Assembly: GCA_965227905.1 (NCBI GenBank)
Contig: OZ245780.1
Location: 4,526,001 to 4,590,000 of the forward strand
Source: CBDDHT01 sp965227905
GTDB taxonomy: Bacteria; Pseudomonadota; Alphaproteobacteria; Rhizobiales; Methyloligellaceae
Length of the DNA: 64,000 nt
Reading direction: 5' to 3'
Below are positions 43,084 to 52,210 of this stretch, piece after piece (the first letter of the stretch is position 1; each line of letters begins with the position of its first letter). Under the pieces are notes generated by a model that was given only the letters and a program-made list of their open reading frames with translations, was not told the origin of the DNA and did not search any database. Both the position numbers and the translations under genes were made by a program.

Positions 43084-44028
43084 ATGGACGTTCTCAGCGA
43101 TATTCTCGATACATTGCGCTTTCGCACCTGTTTCTATTTCACGACCGATTTTCGGCCACCATGGGGTGTTGGCGTCCCGGCATTCGGCAATGTCGCGCGT
43201 TTTCATCTCGTGATGAGCGGTATGTGCTGGGTCCGGATCGGTCCCGATGGAACACCTTTCCCACTCCATGAAGGCGATCTCATCCTCATTCCCCATGGCG
43301 CAGCTCATGTCCTTTCAGATGTCCCGAACGGACCTGTCCTGGATGTGGGGGATATTGTGCGCGACCATGGCTTGGATGCTGAAGGCTGCCTCGTTTTCGG
43401 CGGCGACGATCTGGAAGGCGCCACGCGGCTCGTCTGCGGGCATTTCGAGTTCGACGAGGGCGAAAACCCATTGATGGAAGCGCTTCCGGCGGAAATCGTG
43501 CTTCGGCGCAAGGACGGTGCGACGCGCAACTGGCTCGAATCCATCCTGACGCTGGTTGCCGTAGAAGCAACATCCAGCCGCGTCGGCGGCAGTTTCGTAC
43601 TCAAGCGCCTGACAGATGTTCTATTCGTGCAAGCAATCCGCGCCTGGCACGAAGAACAAGGTGAACATGAGCAGGGCCTCCTCGCCGCGATTGCAGACCG
43701 TCACGTGGGGCGCAGCTTGCGTGCCTTGCACGCCAAGACAGAGTCCCCCTGGACAGTTGAAACATTGGCTCGGGAAGCAGGGTTGTCACGCACGGTGTTT
43801 GCCGAGCGATTTCGCGAATTGGTCGGCCAATCGCCGATGACCTACGTCACCGCTTGGCGGATGCATCGCGCAAGATTGCTTCTCACCGAGTCTGATTTTT
43901 CAATCGATCGGATCGCGACCGAGGTCGGCTATCAGTCGCCTGCCTCATTCGCACGCGTCTTCCGCAAAGTTATCGGCGAAAGCCCGGGTTCGGTCCGCCG
44001 GGCATCGCACGAGGCCTCCTTGCATTAA
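43084..44028 (+). CDS. AraC-family regulator with cupin sensor domain
   Basis: 314 residues; ATG 43084 (MDVLSDILDTLRF) is the usual start of the cupin_6 subfamily, whereas GTG 43072 is only four codons longer. The N-terminal cupin (about 10-170) includes FPLHEGDLILIPHGAAHVL, a metal-site-like pattern. Two helix-turn-helix motifs at the C-terminus: VETLARAEGL-type (VETLAREAGLSRTVFAERF) and IDRIATEVGYQSPASFARVFR. These regulators often control dehydrogenases or oxidoreductases near them; the target here is not evident. The upstream gene (YHS) is divergent and may share a promoter region. Confidence 0.88.
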   Translation: MDVLSDILDTLRFRTCFYFTTDFRPPWGVGVPAFGNVARFHLVMSGMCWVRIGPDGTPFPLHEGDLILIPHGAAHVLSDVPNGPVLDVGDIVRDHGLDAEGCLVFGGDDLEGATRLVCGHFEFDEGENPLMEALPAEIVLRRKDGATRNWLESILTLVAVEATSSRVGGSFVLKRLTDVLFVQAIRAWHEEQGEHEQGLLAAIADRHVGRSLRALHAKTESPWTVETLAREAGLSRTVFAERFRELVGQSPMTYVTAWRMHRARLLLTESDFSIDRIATEVGYQSPASFARVFRKVIGESPGSVRRASHEASLH

Positions 44029-44063
44029 GTCGAAGGAATGCCTCGCGCTCTGCCAACCAGCGC

Positions 44064-44480
44064 CTAGGCGCTCTTCTTGACAGCAGTGATCGGTGTTTCC
44101 TTGTCCGCTTTGGCTTCCACGCCAGCTCTCTTCTTTGCAGAATTGATTATCTCGTCCGCCTGAACCTTGGCTTGCGCAATGATGGCAGCAGCGTCTTCCT
44201 GGGCCTTCAACAGCCGAGCCGTGTAGACGTCTTCTCCGACCCCACCGACAATATTCGTCAGCTGATTGGCTTCGTGACGGTAATCCTCTGCCAGATCGCT
44301 CATGAAGCTTGCCTGCACTTCCTGAGTCTCCTCAGGGCTTTGACAGGCCGTCAGACGCCACGGCAAAGCCGCGCATTTCTGGAAGCGTGAAAGATAGAAA
44401 CGCGTCACCTCCGCATTCCATTCAAACAGGAATCCAATCGACGGAGCTGCGTCGGTCTCAGTTGTATTGGTGTTGGGCAT
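44064..44480 (-). CDS. Phasin-like helical protein
   Basis: 138 residues, highly helical and amphipathic. FLFEWNAEVTRFYLSRF and SFMSDLAEDYRHEANQLTN resemble phasin_2 family proteins that coat polyhydroxyalkanoate granules, with a C-terminal Ala/Lys-rich coiled coil (AAAIIAQAKVQADEIINSAKK). No signal peptide. No PHA synthase gene is in the window. The family assignment rests on pattern and is moderate. Confidence 0.6.
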   Translation of the reverse strand: MPNTNTTETDAAPSIGFLFEWNAEVTRFYLSRFQKCAALPWRLTACQSPEETQEVQASFMSDLAEDYRHEANQLTNIVGGVGEDVYTARLLKAQEDAAAIIAQAKVQADEIINSAKKRAGVEAKADKETPITAVKKSA

Positions 44481-44899
44481 TTCCCCACTCCTTATGCGTA
44501 TTGCTTCCGAAGTGGTGGCTTATCGTTTCAATTGACGAGCCACCGCACCGGAGTGCCACGCAGCGCATCGGCAAGATGCGCCACTTTAAGGACGGAAGAT
44601 CAACAGGCAGTTGATCGGAGCCGAACAACTGCCAAGAAGTTGATCAATTCCAAGTATTTAGAGCAATTGACCCGCTTTCGATTGACCAAACGCTCTTATA
44701 CGCCGGAATGACCTCGTATTCCCGGCATGTTGATATAATTACACACGCAAAACTTGTCGCTGTCGAGGCATTTGCAACAATAGAAACAATTTGCCGGATG
44801 AATGCCGCCTTAACGGGTCGCCCAGACCCTGTTCAGGCGGTATCCGCTATTCATGGTGTCAGACCTGCACATTATGCGTGCGAGAAGGAGGATCACACC
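44481..44899. other. 419-bp region without a supported gene
   Basis: Between the divergent phasin-like gene and the 52-residue protein gene. GTTGATC and its complement recur at 44598, 44610 and 44639, but their meaning is unclear. A longer in-frame extension of the downstream gene begins at 44708, but it lacks a ribosome site and conserved look. Promoters for both flanking genes presumably lie here. Confidence 0.4.
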
Positions 44900-45058
44900 A
44901 TGAAACCGACCATGTATCTTGTCGACAGAGCGCAAAGGAACCGATCTCAAGTCGCTGTCTCGGCGGTTGAGCTGCCGGGAGGCTGCATTCTTTACAGTAT
45001 CGTCGATTGGGACGCCGGCACTCCGGTTAACCGCCTGGCGATAGAAGCTCCCAAATAG
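44900..45058 (+). CDS. 52-residue protein of unknown function
   Basis: ATG 44900 has a strong AAGGAGGAT ribosome site 6 bases upstream. The product MKPTMYLVD... has no signal or membrane segment and looks like a single small sheet-forming domain (QVAVSAVELPGG, ILYSIVDW). It ends 18 bases before the methyltransferase start and is likely co-transcribed with it. No family recognised. Confidence 0.6.
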   Translation: MKPTMYLVDRAQRNRSQVAVSAVELPGGCILYSIVDWDAGTPVNRLAIEAPK

Positions 45059-45076
45059 CCGCTATTGGAGACTCTT

Positions 45077-45841
45077 GTGGATCAAGCGGCGCCATTGGCC
45101 GAGACCGATCTGTTCAACGTCGAAGATGTCTTCGATGAAGACTATCTCTATTTTTACGGACCGCTCCTGACGCGCGAGCGCACACAAAACGATGCCGACA
45201 CATTATCGGATCTTTTGGCGCTCAGACCGGGAGCATCCGTTCTCGATATCGGCTGCGGCCATGGCCGTATCGCTAATACTTTCGCCCGGCGCGGATACAA
45301 GGTAACGGGCATCGACAGGACACCGGCTTTTCTTGCCATGGCACGGAGAGAAAGCGCTCAGGCATCGCTCGGTGTCGACTATGTCGAAGGCGATATGCGC
45401 GTGTTGCCTTGGCGGAACGCCTTCGATGCGGCCTATGTCTGGTTCACAACATTCGGCTACTTTGAAGACGAAGCCAACCAGCGCGTACTCGCGGGCGCTG
45501 TAGAGACTCTAAAGACCGGCGGCCGCCTTGCCATAGAACAGGTCAATCGGGCGCGGCTCATAAATTGCGGCATACCTCACTGGAACGTTGTGGAAGCCGG
45601 CGCAGATCTGATGATCGACAAGGTCGACTATGACCCCCTGACCGATATTGCACACACGGTCCGCACCATCGTGCGAGACGGTATTGTCAAACGGTCGACC
45701 ATTGCAGTTCGCCTCTATACGCCCTGCGAGATCACAAACCGCATGAGGCGCGCGGGTTTCAGGCATGTCGAGATAAGGGGTCAGGACGGCGCGCCTTATA
45801 CTCTGGCCGGCAATCGAATGATCGCGATTGGCGAGAAATAG
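45077..45841 (+). CDS. Class I SAM-dependent methyltransferase
   Basis: 254 residues from GTG 45077 (GGAG six bases upstream). Motif I VLDIGCGHGR (about 56-65), the acidic end of strand 2 (VTGIDRTP), EGDMRVLPW and FDAAYVWFTTFGYFED are typical of Methyltransf_11/25 enzymes acting on small molecules. Downstream of a 52-residue gene, convergent with the GNAT gene. The substrate is unknown. Confidence 0.85.
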   Translation: MDQAAPLAETDLFNVEDVFDEDYLYFYGPLLTRERTQNDADTLSDLLALRPGASVLDIGCGHGRIANTFARRGYKVTGIDRTPAFLAMARRESAQASLGVDYVEGDMRVLPWRNAFDAAYVWFTTFGYFEDEANQRVLAGAVETLKTGGRLAIEQVNRARLINCGIPHWNVVEAGADLMIDKVDYDPLTDIAHTVRTIVRDGIVKRSTIAVRLYTPCEITNRMRRAGFRHVEIRGQDGAPYTLAGNRMIAIGEK

Positions 45842-45849
45842 CCATTTCA

Positions 45850-46344
45850 TCAAGGAACCTGGCTCAAATCACACTCAAGATAGGTCACGACCCTATCGCG
45901 ATCGGGCAAGGACCTGCGTCCCAAAACGGCAAACCCAAGCGATGCATGGAATGCGTCGGAAACCGGATTAGGCGGCTCTGAGTTGACTTCGCAGAGGACG
46001 CGTCCCTCTCCGCGCTCTTTGGTAAACTCAAACAAATTTTCATAAAGCAATCTTGCGAGGCCTTTGCGTCGAAAAGCCGATGAAACGGCGATACGGTCGA
46101 CATAGACAAAGCGATCAACGCGATCCTTGAACCAGAGAAAGTTAGGGCTGTCATAGTCGGCGTCCTGATCGAAAGCCAGCAGGAACGCGGCTTCGTCATC
46201 GATCACTCTGGCATAAGCAGACCGGTCGACCAGTCCGGCGAATTCCGACTGCGATACCGATGACAACTCGGCCGAATGCTGCTCATTCAAAGCGTATACC
46301 CAATCCAGATCGCTGGGCGTGAGGTCTCGAACTTTTGCAAACAT
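45850..46344 (-). CDS. GNAT-family N-acetyltransferase
   Basis: 164 residues. The acetyl-CoA binding motif A is RIAVSSAFRRKGLARLLYENL-like (FRRKGLARLL), followed by CEVNSEPPNPVSDAFHASLGF and a final VTYLECDL. The N-terminus carries the DLDWVYALN helix of this subgroup. The substrate is not predictable. Its C-terminal end is 9 bases from the methyltransferase stop. Confidence 0.85.
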   Translation of the reverse strand: MFAKVRDLTPSDLDWVYALNEQHSAELSSVSQSEFAGLVDRSAYARVIDDEAAFLLAFDQDADYDSPNFLWFKDRVDRFVYVDRIAVSSAFRRKGLARLLYENLFEFTKERGEGRVLCEVNSEPPNPVSDAFHASLGFAVLGRRSLPDRDRVVTYLECDLSQVP

Positions 46345-46635
46345 AGAGTCGATTACCGGTTGTCTATACCGAACGGAAGAAATGTCCTGGAAAAGGCATA
46401 GACCTTCTCACCCGGCACTGAACGTCTCGTCAAGTCGTGACACTCGTCTTGCAGATCAGCGCGGCTGGAAAAGTATCGATTGGGTTAGACAATTGGAATC
46501 AATCATCTTTTTCGAATACCCAATGATTCTGAGCGATTGCGGTTCGGTCTTGTCTTTCAAGCGTCCCTGACATGGATCATTGCTCCAAATTCTTGCCCTG
46601 CCACTGTAGGCGCGCTGGTAGGAGGAGGATCACCA

Positions 46636-47172
46636 ATGTCGTTGACGATGGACATGCTGCGCGAGGAACATCGTGTCATGCAGCGACTTCTCGACTTACT
46701 CGACTTGCAAATTGCAATGTTTGAGAGAACGGAGCAGCCGGACTACCAGCTCTTGTCGGAAATCATCGACTATTTCCGCTCCTTTCCCGACCTCTATCAT
46801 CATCCAAAGGAAGAACTCGTCCTCCAACGCCTGGCGGAGCGGAACCCGGACGGGGCCAAACGTGTCGGCGACCTCGAAGAGGACCATCACGAATGTGCCG
46901 ATCGTCTGGATGTCTTCTCGCGCTATGTCGTGCAGGTTCTCCTTGAAGCCGAAGTCCCCAGGGACGCCTTCATCGAAGCGGCCCGTGCTTTTATCGACAA
47001 CGAGCGCCGGCACATGAAGGGCGAGGAAACCGTGTTCTTCCCCGCAGCCGAAGACAGCCTTACGCGTGACGACTGGGACAAGATCGACGCCCGCGTCGCC
47101 AAATTCAAAGACCCGCTCCTTGAAGAGCATCTTCCCTATCGCTTCGACAGCATTCGTGCCCAGATTTCCTGA
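46636..47172 (+). CDS. Hemerythrin-like (HHE) cation-binding protein
   Basis: 178 residues from ATG 46636 with an AGGAGGAGG site. Helical bundle with the di-iron ligand pattern: EEHRVM, HHPKEE, EDHHECAD, ERRHMKGEE and a C-terminal HLPYRF. These proteins bind oxygen, nitric oxide or iron and often defend against oxidative or nitrosative stress. It is monocistronic and precedes a DnaJ-type chaperone. Confidence 0.88.
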   Translation: MSLTMDMLREEHRVMQRLLDLLDLQIAMFERTEQPDYQLLSEIIDYFRSFPDLYHHPKEELVLQRLAERNPDGAKRVGDLEEDHHECADRLDVFSRYVVQVLLEAEVPRDAFIEAARAFIDNERRHMKGEETVFFPAAEDSLTRDDWDKIDARVAKFKDPLLEEHLPYRFDSIRAQIS

Positions 47173-47355
47173 GACCCCGGGGTCTGATCGGTACGAGGTC
47201 CCTCATCTCCGGTAGCAGCAGATATCGTTGGAATTTGCGTGTATGATCGCGGTTTGCCAGATCGCAACGTCTACAAAATTCGGCAGCGCGGTCTTATCTA
47301 CCGAGAGTCCAGGAGCGATTTGGGTATGCTCCTGATCGGGTAAGAGGAGCGGGAT

Positions 47356-48270
47356 TTGAGCGACAAATTATACAAGGTCTTAGGAGTCGCGAAAGGCGCA
47401 TCGGATGAGGAAATCCGGAAGGCCTATCGCAAACTCGCCAAAGATCTGCATCCGGATCTGCATCCGGGCGATGCGAAGGCAGAGGAGCGATTCAAGGAAG
47501 TGTCGGCTGCGCACGCCATATTGGGCGATGCTGATAAACGGGCAGCCTATGATCGCGGCGAAATCGACGATTCCGGTGCAGAACGGCAGCAGCACACCTA
47601 CTACCGGCGCTATGCGGACTCCGATCAAGGCCATCACTATCACACGACAGAGGGGTTCCAGGATTTCTCCGACATCGGCGACATATTCTCCGATCTTTTT
47701 TCGAGAGGCGGAGGCCGCGCCGCGACAGGTGGCGCCGACGTCCGCTATCGCCTCAAAGTGGATTTTCTGGAAGCCGCCCTCGGCGAAAAAAAGCGCATCT
47801 ATATGCCGGATGGCGCCGCTCTCGATGTCGCAATTCCGCGCGGTGTGAGCGATGGCCAGATGATCCGCCTCAAGGGCAAGGGTCATGCCGGACCGCAAGG
47901 CACGCCGCCGGGCGATGCCCTGGTGGAAATCGAAGTCGGTACCCATCCCTTCTTCACACGCCAGGATCTCGACGTTCATATGGATTTGCCGATCACGATC
48001 GACGAAGCGGTTCTGGGCGGAAAAGTCGAGGTGCCGACGATCGACGGTACCGTTGCAATGTCCGTTCCCAAGGGTGCGAGTTCCGGTCGGATCATGCGCC
48101 TAAAGGGACGCGGAATTTCCCCTCGCGGAGGCAAGAAGGCTGGCGATCAACTCGTAAAGCTCGTGATCGTCATGCCGCCCGATGTCGACGACGATTTGGA
48201 GACGTTCATGTCGAAGTGGAAGGCGGATCACGCCTATAACCCACGCAAAACCATGAAGGTGTCTGCATGA
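47356..48270 (+). CDS. cbpA: DnaJ-class co-chaperone CbpA
   Basis: 304 residues from TTG 47356 (AGAGGAG upstream). J-domain (about 1-70) with the HPD motif in DLHPDLHPGD; a His/Gly-rich stretch (about 78-125), then two CbpA C-terminal substrate-binding beta domains. No zinc-finger repeats, so it is CbpA rather than DnaJ. It recruits DnaK to clients. The stop overlaps the start of cbpM by four bases (ATGA). Confidence 0.92.
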   Translation: MSDKLYKVLGVAKGASDEEIRKAYRKLAKDLHPDLHPGDAKAEERFKEVSAAHAILGDADKRAAYDRGEIDDSGAERQQHTYYRRYADSDQGHHYHTTEGFQDFSDIGDIFSDLFSRGGGRAATGGADVRYRLKVDFLEAALGEKKRIYMPDGAALDVAIPRGVSDGQMIRLKGKGHAGPQGTPPGDALVEIEVGTHPFFTRQDLDVHMDLPITIDEAVLGGKVEVPTIDGTVAMSVPKGASSGRIMRLKGRGISPRGGKKAGDQLVKLVIVMPPDVDDDLETFMSKWKADHAYNPRKTMKVSA

Positions 48271-48614
48271 GGATTACGGAAGAGCAGGTTCTGATCCGGG
48301 TGCGCAGCGTAACGGCAGACCGGCTGCGTGGCTGGGTTGCCCGCGGGTGGGTCGCTCCCGCGCGTGGCAGCACGGGAGACGAGTATACGGATATCGATGT
48401 CGCCCGCGTCGATCTTATCCGCCAATTGAGGGACGATATGTCGGTCGACCCCGATGCGGTCTCAATCGTTCTCTCGATGATGGACCAGGTCTATACGCTA
48501 CGCCGCGAGTTGCGCTGCCTGATGCGCGCCATCGACACACAGCCCGCCGGCATCAAGGAAGATGTCCTGAATGCGCTGAAAGAGATCAGGAGACCGGAGG
48601 ATTCCCACGCCTAA
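48267..48614 (+). CDS. cbpM: CbpA modulator CbpM
   Basis: 115 residues, MerR-like small helical protein (EEQVLIRVRSVTADRLRGWVARGWV) that inhibits CbpA by binding its J-domain. The ATGA overlap with cbpA and the gene order are the standard ones. Its end overlaps that of the SH3 gene on the other strand by four bases. Confidence 0.87.
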   Translation: MRITEEQVLIRVRSVTADRLRGWVARGWVAPARGSTGDEYTDIDVARVDLIRQLRDDMSVDPDAVSIVLSMMDQVYTLRRELRCLMRAIDTQPAGIKEDVLNALKEIRRPEDSHA

Positions 48615-48922
48615 CCTGGTATCAGCGCCAGATAGAAGGCATTCACCCAACCTTTGGCATTGTGGGCATCGATGCGAACCCAGTTACCCGCTCTTTCGCC
48701 GGTCTGACTGATACAACCTTCGCCCGGTTTCAGGGATGCGATGATATCGAATTGCACGCCCGGCCCCGACCGCACGTTCAGAACATCCCAATGCTCGACG
48801 TTGACGACCCTGTAGGTTCCGCAACAGGCACATGCGCTCGCCTGCTGAGAGCCAATAACAACGCCGATCGCAAGCATGAAGATGATGGCAATCGCCCTAA
48901 GTGACTTCTCGAAATACCGCAT
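48611..48922 (-). CDS. Exported SH3b-domain protein
   Basis: 103 residues. Signal peptide (about 1-30, ASA-CA), then a bacterial SH3 domain with LNVRSGPGVQFDII, LKPGEGC, WVRIDA and GWVNAFYL. Bacterial SH3 domains bind cell-wall peptides or other ligands in the periplasm. Four cysteines, two in the ACACC segment at the mature N-terminus, could form disulfides or a lipidation-like anchor (no clear lipobox). Monocistronic. Confidence 0.8.
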   Translation of the reverse strand: MRYFEKSLRAIAIIFMLAIGVVIGSQQASACACCGTYRVVNVEHWDVLNVRSGPGVQFDIIASLKPGEGCISQTGERAGNWVRIDAHNAKGWVNAFYLALIPG

Positions 48923-48986
48923 CGCGATCTAGCGCCTCCTTGCCTTCGGGTTCCATCACCTGCACACGGAAAGTCTGTGTCCGACC

Positions 48987-49406
48987 CTATTGTGCCTTGT
49001 CGGCGTAACTGGGTTGCAGTTGTTTGTCCTTGGTCGTGGTCTCTTTACAATCCGAGACGTTCGCCGGTACGCCGCTGCCGGCCATCTCGCAAAGAAACAG
49101 GAGCGGGATCGACACGCCGTCGATCGCCGTCTTCACCTCATAGAGATAGCTATGCGAGCCAAACTTGAATTTCTGACCGCCCTTGGCCGTGCAAACACCT
49201 TCTTTTTCTCTGATCGTAACCTGACGGACCAGATCGTATTTCAGTTTCTTTCCGTCCTGAAAAAGCTCGAGCTGCTTATCACCTTCCTCAAGCGTGTAAC
49301 CGCCGCCTGGAATTGCACACTCAAAGAAATAGTCTCCAGCCTGCGCGAGACCTGGCCAGAGCCCGACCCAGCCAACAACAAGTGCCAATTTCGCAATACG
49401 CATCAT
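48987..49406 (-). CDS. Secreted protein of unknown function
   Basis: 139 residues from ATG 49406. Signal peptide (about 1-23, AQA-GD); mature part with four cysteines (FFECAIPGGG, GVCTAKGG, LFLCEMAG, VSDCKE) probably in disulfides and a sheet pattern around KFKFGSHSYLYEV. No domain recognised. A longer frame extends upstream without a ribosome site and is not used. Confidence 0.62.
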   Translation of the reverse strand: MMRIAKLALVVGWVGLWPGLAQAGDYFFECAIPGGGYTLEEGDKQLELFQDGKKLKYDLVRQVTIREKEGVCTAKGGQKFKFGSHSYLYEVKTAIDGVSIPLLFLCEMAGSGVPANVSDCKETTTKDKQLQPSYADKAQ

Positions 49407-49578
49407 GTTTCCCCAAAGCCGGTATTCCGATTGTCCGTGATCGGCCCATTTTACTTGCTTAAGCGCGGACTCCAAGCTGATACAATCAGTATAGTCCGTT
49501 GCATCTGAACGCGGGCTGTCACCCCGATTCACCGGGTGTTCACAAACGAATGGATCCACTGTTGAGGAGACTGCCGGA

Positions 49579-49908
49579 ATGCACGCCATGACGCCGGAAA
49601 TCGACGTACAGAAACTGGCCGAACTCCGCGACACGGGCACCCAGCACACACTGCTTGATGTACGCGAACAGCAAGAACTCGATATCTGCCGTCTGACCGA
49701 CTGTGTTCATATCCCGATGCAGCAAGTCCCCTACCGCATCGACGACCTTCCACGCGATCGCCCGTTGGTCGTGCTCTGCCACCATGGCACCCGCAGCCGA
49801 CAGGTCACCGAGTTCCTGCGCTATAGCGGCTTCGAGAATGCGACCAATCTCGCAGGCGGCATCGACGCCTGGTCCTTGCAGATCGACGATAAAGTGGCTC
49901 GGTACTAG
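49579..49908 (+). CDS. Single-domain rhodanese (sulfurtransferase)
   Basis: 109 residues, GlpE-sized. LLDVREQQELDICRL, HIPMQQVP and the active-site loop VVLCHHGTRSRQV with catalytic Cys at about 83, then YSGFENATNLAGGIDAW. It transfers sulfane sulfur to acceptors such as cyanide or thiols. ATG 49579 has GAGGAG upstream; a second Met lies three codons on. Confidence 0.9.
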   Translation: MHAMTPEIDVQKLAELRDTGTQHTLLDVREQQELDICRLTDCVHIPMQQVPYRIDDLPRDRPLVVLCHHGTRSRQVTEFLRYSGFENATNLAGGIDAWSLQIDDKVARY

Positions 49909-49920
49909 GTTGACGGCAGG

Positions 49921-50118
49921 TTACTTCGGAGGCTGCAGAGCGTTCATCAAACGGCGAACGGAGCGGCCAGCCGCATAGGCCGGATCCTTGTCTTTCGCGA
50001 TCTGCTTGATCTCATCCGCAGCATGCTGCGCGGCCTGAGCAGCCAGCTCTTTCGATTTCGGGTGTGCTGCCACACGCTGTACGACTTGCCGTGCGAGATT
50101 CTTAAGAAGTAAAGACAT
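49921..50118 (-). CDS. 65-residue basic helical protein
   Basis: Starts at ATG 50118 with AGGTG upstream. Amphipathic, Ala/Lys-rich (LARQVVQRVAAHPKSKELAAQAAQHAADEI is one helix, not all quoted), ending in a RSVRRLMNAL helix. No signal or membrane segment and no family recognised. Convergent with the rhodanese gene and divergent from the next membrane protein. Conserved-looking codon use supports a real small gene. Confidence 0.5.
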   Translation of the reverse strand: MSLLLKNLARQVVQRVAAHPKSKELAAQAAQHAADEIKQIAKDKDPAYAAGRSVRRLMNALQPPK

Positions 50119-50171
50119 GACACCTATTATAACGGGCGTTGGGAGATCGCGCGAGCAACAATGAGAGATAA

Positions 50172-50888
50172 ATGAGCTGGATCGTTAAGCTGTTCGTTTG
50201 GGGCCTCTTCCTAGTCATCGGCGTTCCGATGCTGATCATCGGGGGCCTCTTCGCATGGAACATGATTGGACAGGTCGAAGTCGCCCGGTTTCAATCGCCT
50301 TCCGGCACGCGCGTCCTGGAATTGCGGCATGATTGCCGGTTCGTCGGTTGCCAGACATTTGCCTCCCTCGAATACGAGATCGGCGGAAAACAGGCGCAGA
50401 TGTTCTGCAAGCCGTTCGTACCGTCGAACGATCGCTTTATTCTGGCCGGTAATCCTTCGGTGAAATGGGTGGACTCCGAGACAAAAGTCATCTGGCAGGA
50501 ACAAGCGCCCACCGATAGCGGACAGGAACGTCTTTCCGGTTCCTTCGATCTCGTCGAGAAGTGCAACCATAAGGATCAGTTCGTGGAGAAGGGCTGGCCA
50601 CTCTCGTTCCGGTTTCTCGAGAACTGCCTGGGCCCGACCTGTCGCCGGGAGATGGTGCTCTGGTACTCAGGCGAGGACTATCTGCTGGTACCCTGTACGG
50701 TCAACGATCCCAGCACCGGGCTCGTGTTCTCGACCGGCAAGGAGGGCGTGCCCAATATGGAGGTCACGTATGATCACGACGCGCAAACTGCCACGTGGAA
50801 GAGCATCTCGACCGGTCGGACAGGCGTCGTCAATCTAAAGAACGGCTGCGACCGAAGCCGGCAATGGCGAGAGACCCCGCCGGCCTGA
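50172..50888 (+). CDS. Membrane-anchored protein of unknown function
   Basis: 238 residues. One N-terminal transmembrane helix (about 6-31), then a probably periplasmic domain with about nine cysteines (DCRFVGCQT, MFCKPF, VEKCNH, ENCLGPTCRR, VPCTVN, NGCDRS) suggestive of several disulfides. No domain identified. It converges with ureG, 18 bp away. Function unknown. Confidence 0.68.
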   Translation: MSWIVKLFVWGLFLVIGVPMLIIGGLFAWNMIGQVEVARFQSPSGTRVLELRHDCRFVGCQTFASLEYEIGGKQAQMFCKPFVPSNDRFILAGNPSVKWVDSETKVIWQEQAPTDSGQERLSGSFDLVEKCNHKDQFVEKGWPLSFRFLENCLGPTCRREMVLWYSGEDYLLVPCTVNDPSTGLVFSTGKEGVPNMEVTYDHDAQTATWKSISTGRTGVVNLKNGCDRSRQWRETPPA

Positions 50889-50906
50889 CGGAGCAGGACC
50901 GCGCCG

Positions 50907-51530
50907 TCAGTCCGCAGCCAGCCCGCCTGCCCTTTCGACAAACTCCACAACATCCTGCACACCAACGCCTGCTTTGATATTGGTGAACTGGAAAGGGCGT
51001 TCGGAACGCATCTTGCGGGCATCGCGATCCATCACATCCAGGTCGGCACCGACGAGCGGCGCCAGGTCGATCTTGTTAATGACCAGCAAATCGGAACGGG
51101 TAATACCCGGACCGCCCTTGCGCGGGATCTTGTCACCTGCCGAGACGTCGATGACATAGATGGTGATGTCTGCAAGCTCGGGCGAGAAGGTCGCTGCCAG
51201 ATTGTCACCACCGGACTCGATGATAATCAGGTCAAGGTCCGGAAACGACGCGCGCATATCAGCGACGGCTGCCATATTGATGGACGCATCTTCCCGGATT
51301 GCCGTATGCGGACAGCCGCCGGTTTCCACGCCTGCAATCCGCTCGGGCGGCAAAGCCCCCGAGCGCGTGAGATATTCGGCGTCTTCCTTCGTATAGATAT
51401 CGTTTGTAATGACGGCAAGCGAGTAGCGCTCGCGCATCGCCTTACACATTGCATCGGCCAGTGCCGTCTTTCCGGTGCCGACAGGGCCACCAATCCCGAC
51501 GCGCAGGGGTCCGTGATCAATACCGGTCAT
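50907..51530 (-). CDS. ureG: Urease accessory GTPase UreG
   Basis: 207 residues. P-loop GGPVGTGKT, the CPH nickel-site motif in GGCPHTAIRED, and the GTP-base motif INKIDL. It hydrolyses GTP to drive nickel delivery to the urease active site, with UreE, UreF and UreD. Last gene of the urt-ure block; start overlaps ureF by four bases (ATGA). Confidence 0.96.
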   Translation of the reverse strand: MTGIDHGPLRVGIGGPVGTGKTALADAMCKAMRERYSLAVITNDIYTKEDAEYLTRSGALPPERIAGVETGGCPHTAIREDASINMAAVADMRASFPDLDLIIIESGGDNLAATFSPELADITIYVIDVSAGDKIPRKGGPGITRSDLLVINKIDLAPLVGADLDVMDRDARKMRSERPFQFTNIKAGVGVQDVVEFVERAGGLAAD

Positions 51531-52210
51531 GAGCGGAATAACCTCGTATGTTGTGTCTCGTGTTTCATGGAACAGATGTCAGTCATGAGCGTCGCCGTGC
51601 AGACGTTCTCGACATCTTCGATCGACGCTCGTGCGATCGTCTCCGCAACCAATGGCTCCAGAGCGGCCGTCATCTTCTGTCCGTCTGTCTGTCCGAGGGG
51701 GACAAGACGGACAGCCGCCGACACCAGATTGGCGGCGAAGGCATGAAGATAGGCCGTCGCTGTTGGCGCGAGATCGATCTCATGTCCTGCTGCCGCGCAG
51801 CCGACTGCAACCGGATAGGCATATGGTCCATCCCAGCATGCGCGCAGCATTGCCAAAGCCGAGCAGTCCCAGGCCTTGCCGGTGATTTCGAGAAATGCGG
51901 CACCCTGGGCATGGCTTTCCAATGCCAGCTCTCGCGTGGTTGCAAACGCAGCGGCAAGTTCGGCGACAACGGCAAGGCGTGCGCAATCGCGAACCTCTGT
52001 GGCGCGAAGCGCTTCCATAAGGAAAACGGTGTCGGAGAATCCGGCGCCCTGCCCGACGACATCGCGAAGCCATTCGCAGCAGCTGTCCGCGTCAGTGGCA
52101 TATCCCGCTTCGATCGCCTGCTCGAGACCGTGACTATAGCTAAAGGCACCGACCGGATATCCTGGTGAGAGCCAGGCGAACAGCCTGTAGAGTGCCGCCG
52201 CATCAGTCAT
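51527..52210 (-). CDS. ureF: Urease accessory protein UreF
   Basis: 227 residues from ATG 52210, overlapping the end of ureE by 8 bases. All-helical UreF with AWLSPGYPVGAFSYSHGLE near the N-terminus and a conserved LPLGQ-like VPLGQTDGQ near the C-terminus. It acts as the GTPase-regulating member of the UreDFG complex that activates urease. Confidence 0.94.
   Translation of the reverse strand: MTDAAALYRLFAWLSPGYPVGAFSYSHGLEQAIEAGYATDADSCCEWLRDVVGQGAGFSDTVFLMEALRATEVRDCARLAVVAELAAAFATTRELALESHAQGAAFLEITGKAWDCSALAMLRACWDGPYAYPVAVGCAAAGHEIDLAPTATAYLHAFAANLVSAAVRLVPLGQTDGQKMTAALEPLVAETIARASIEDVENVCTATLMTDICSMKHETQHTRLFRS

Noticed and set aside
44598..44645. GTTGATC repeats as an operator
   Set aside because: Three copies, one inverted, but spacing is irregular (5 and 22 bases apart), and no regulator or gene relation was evident.
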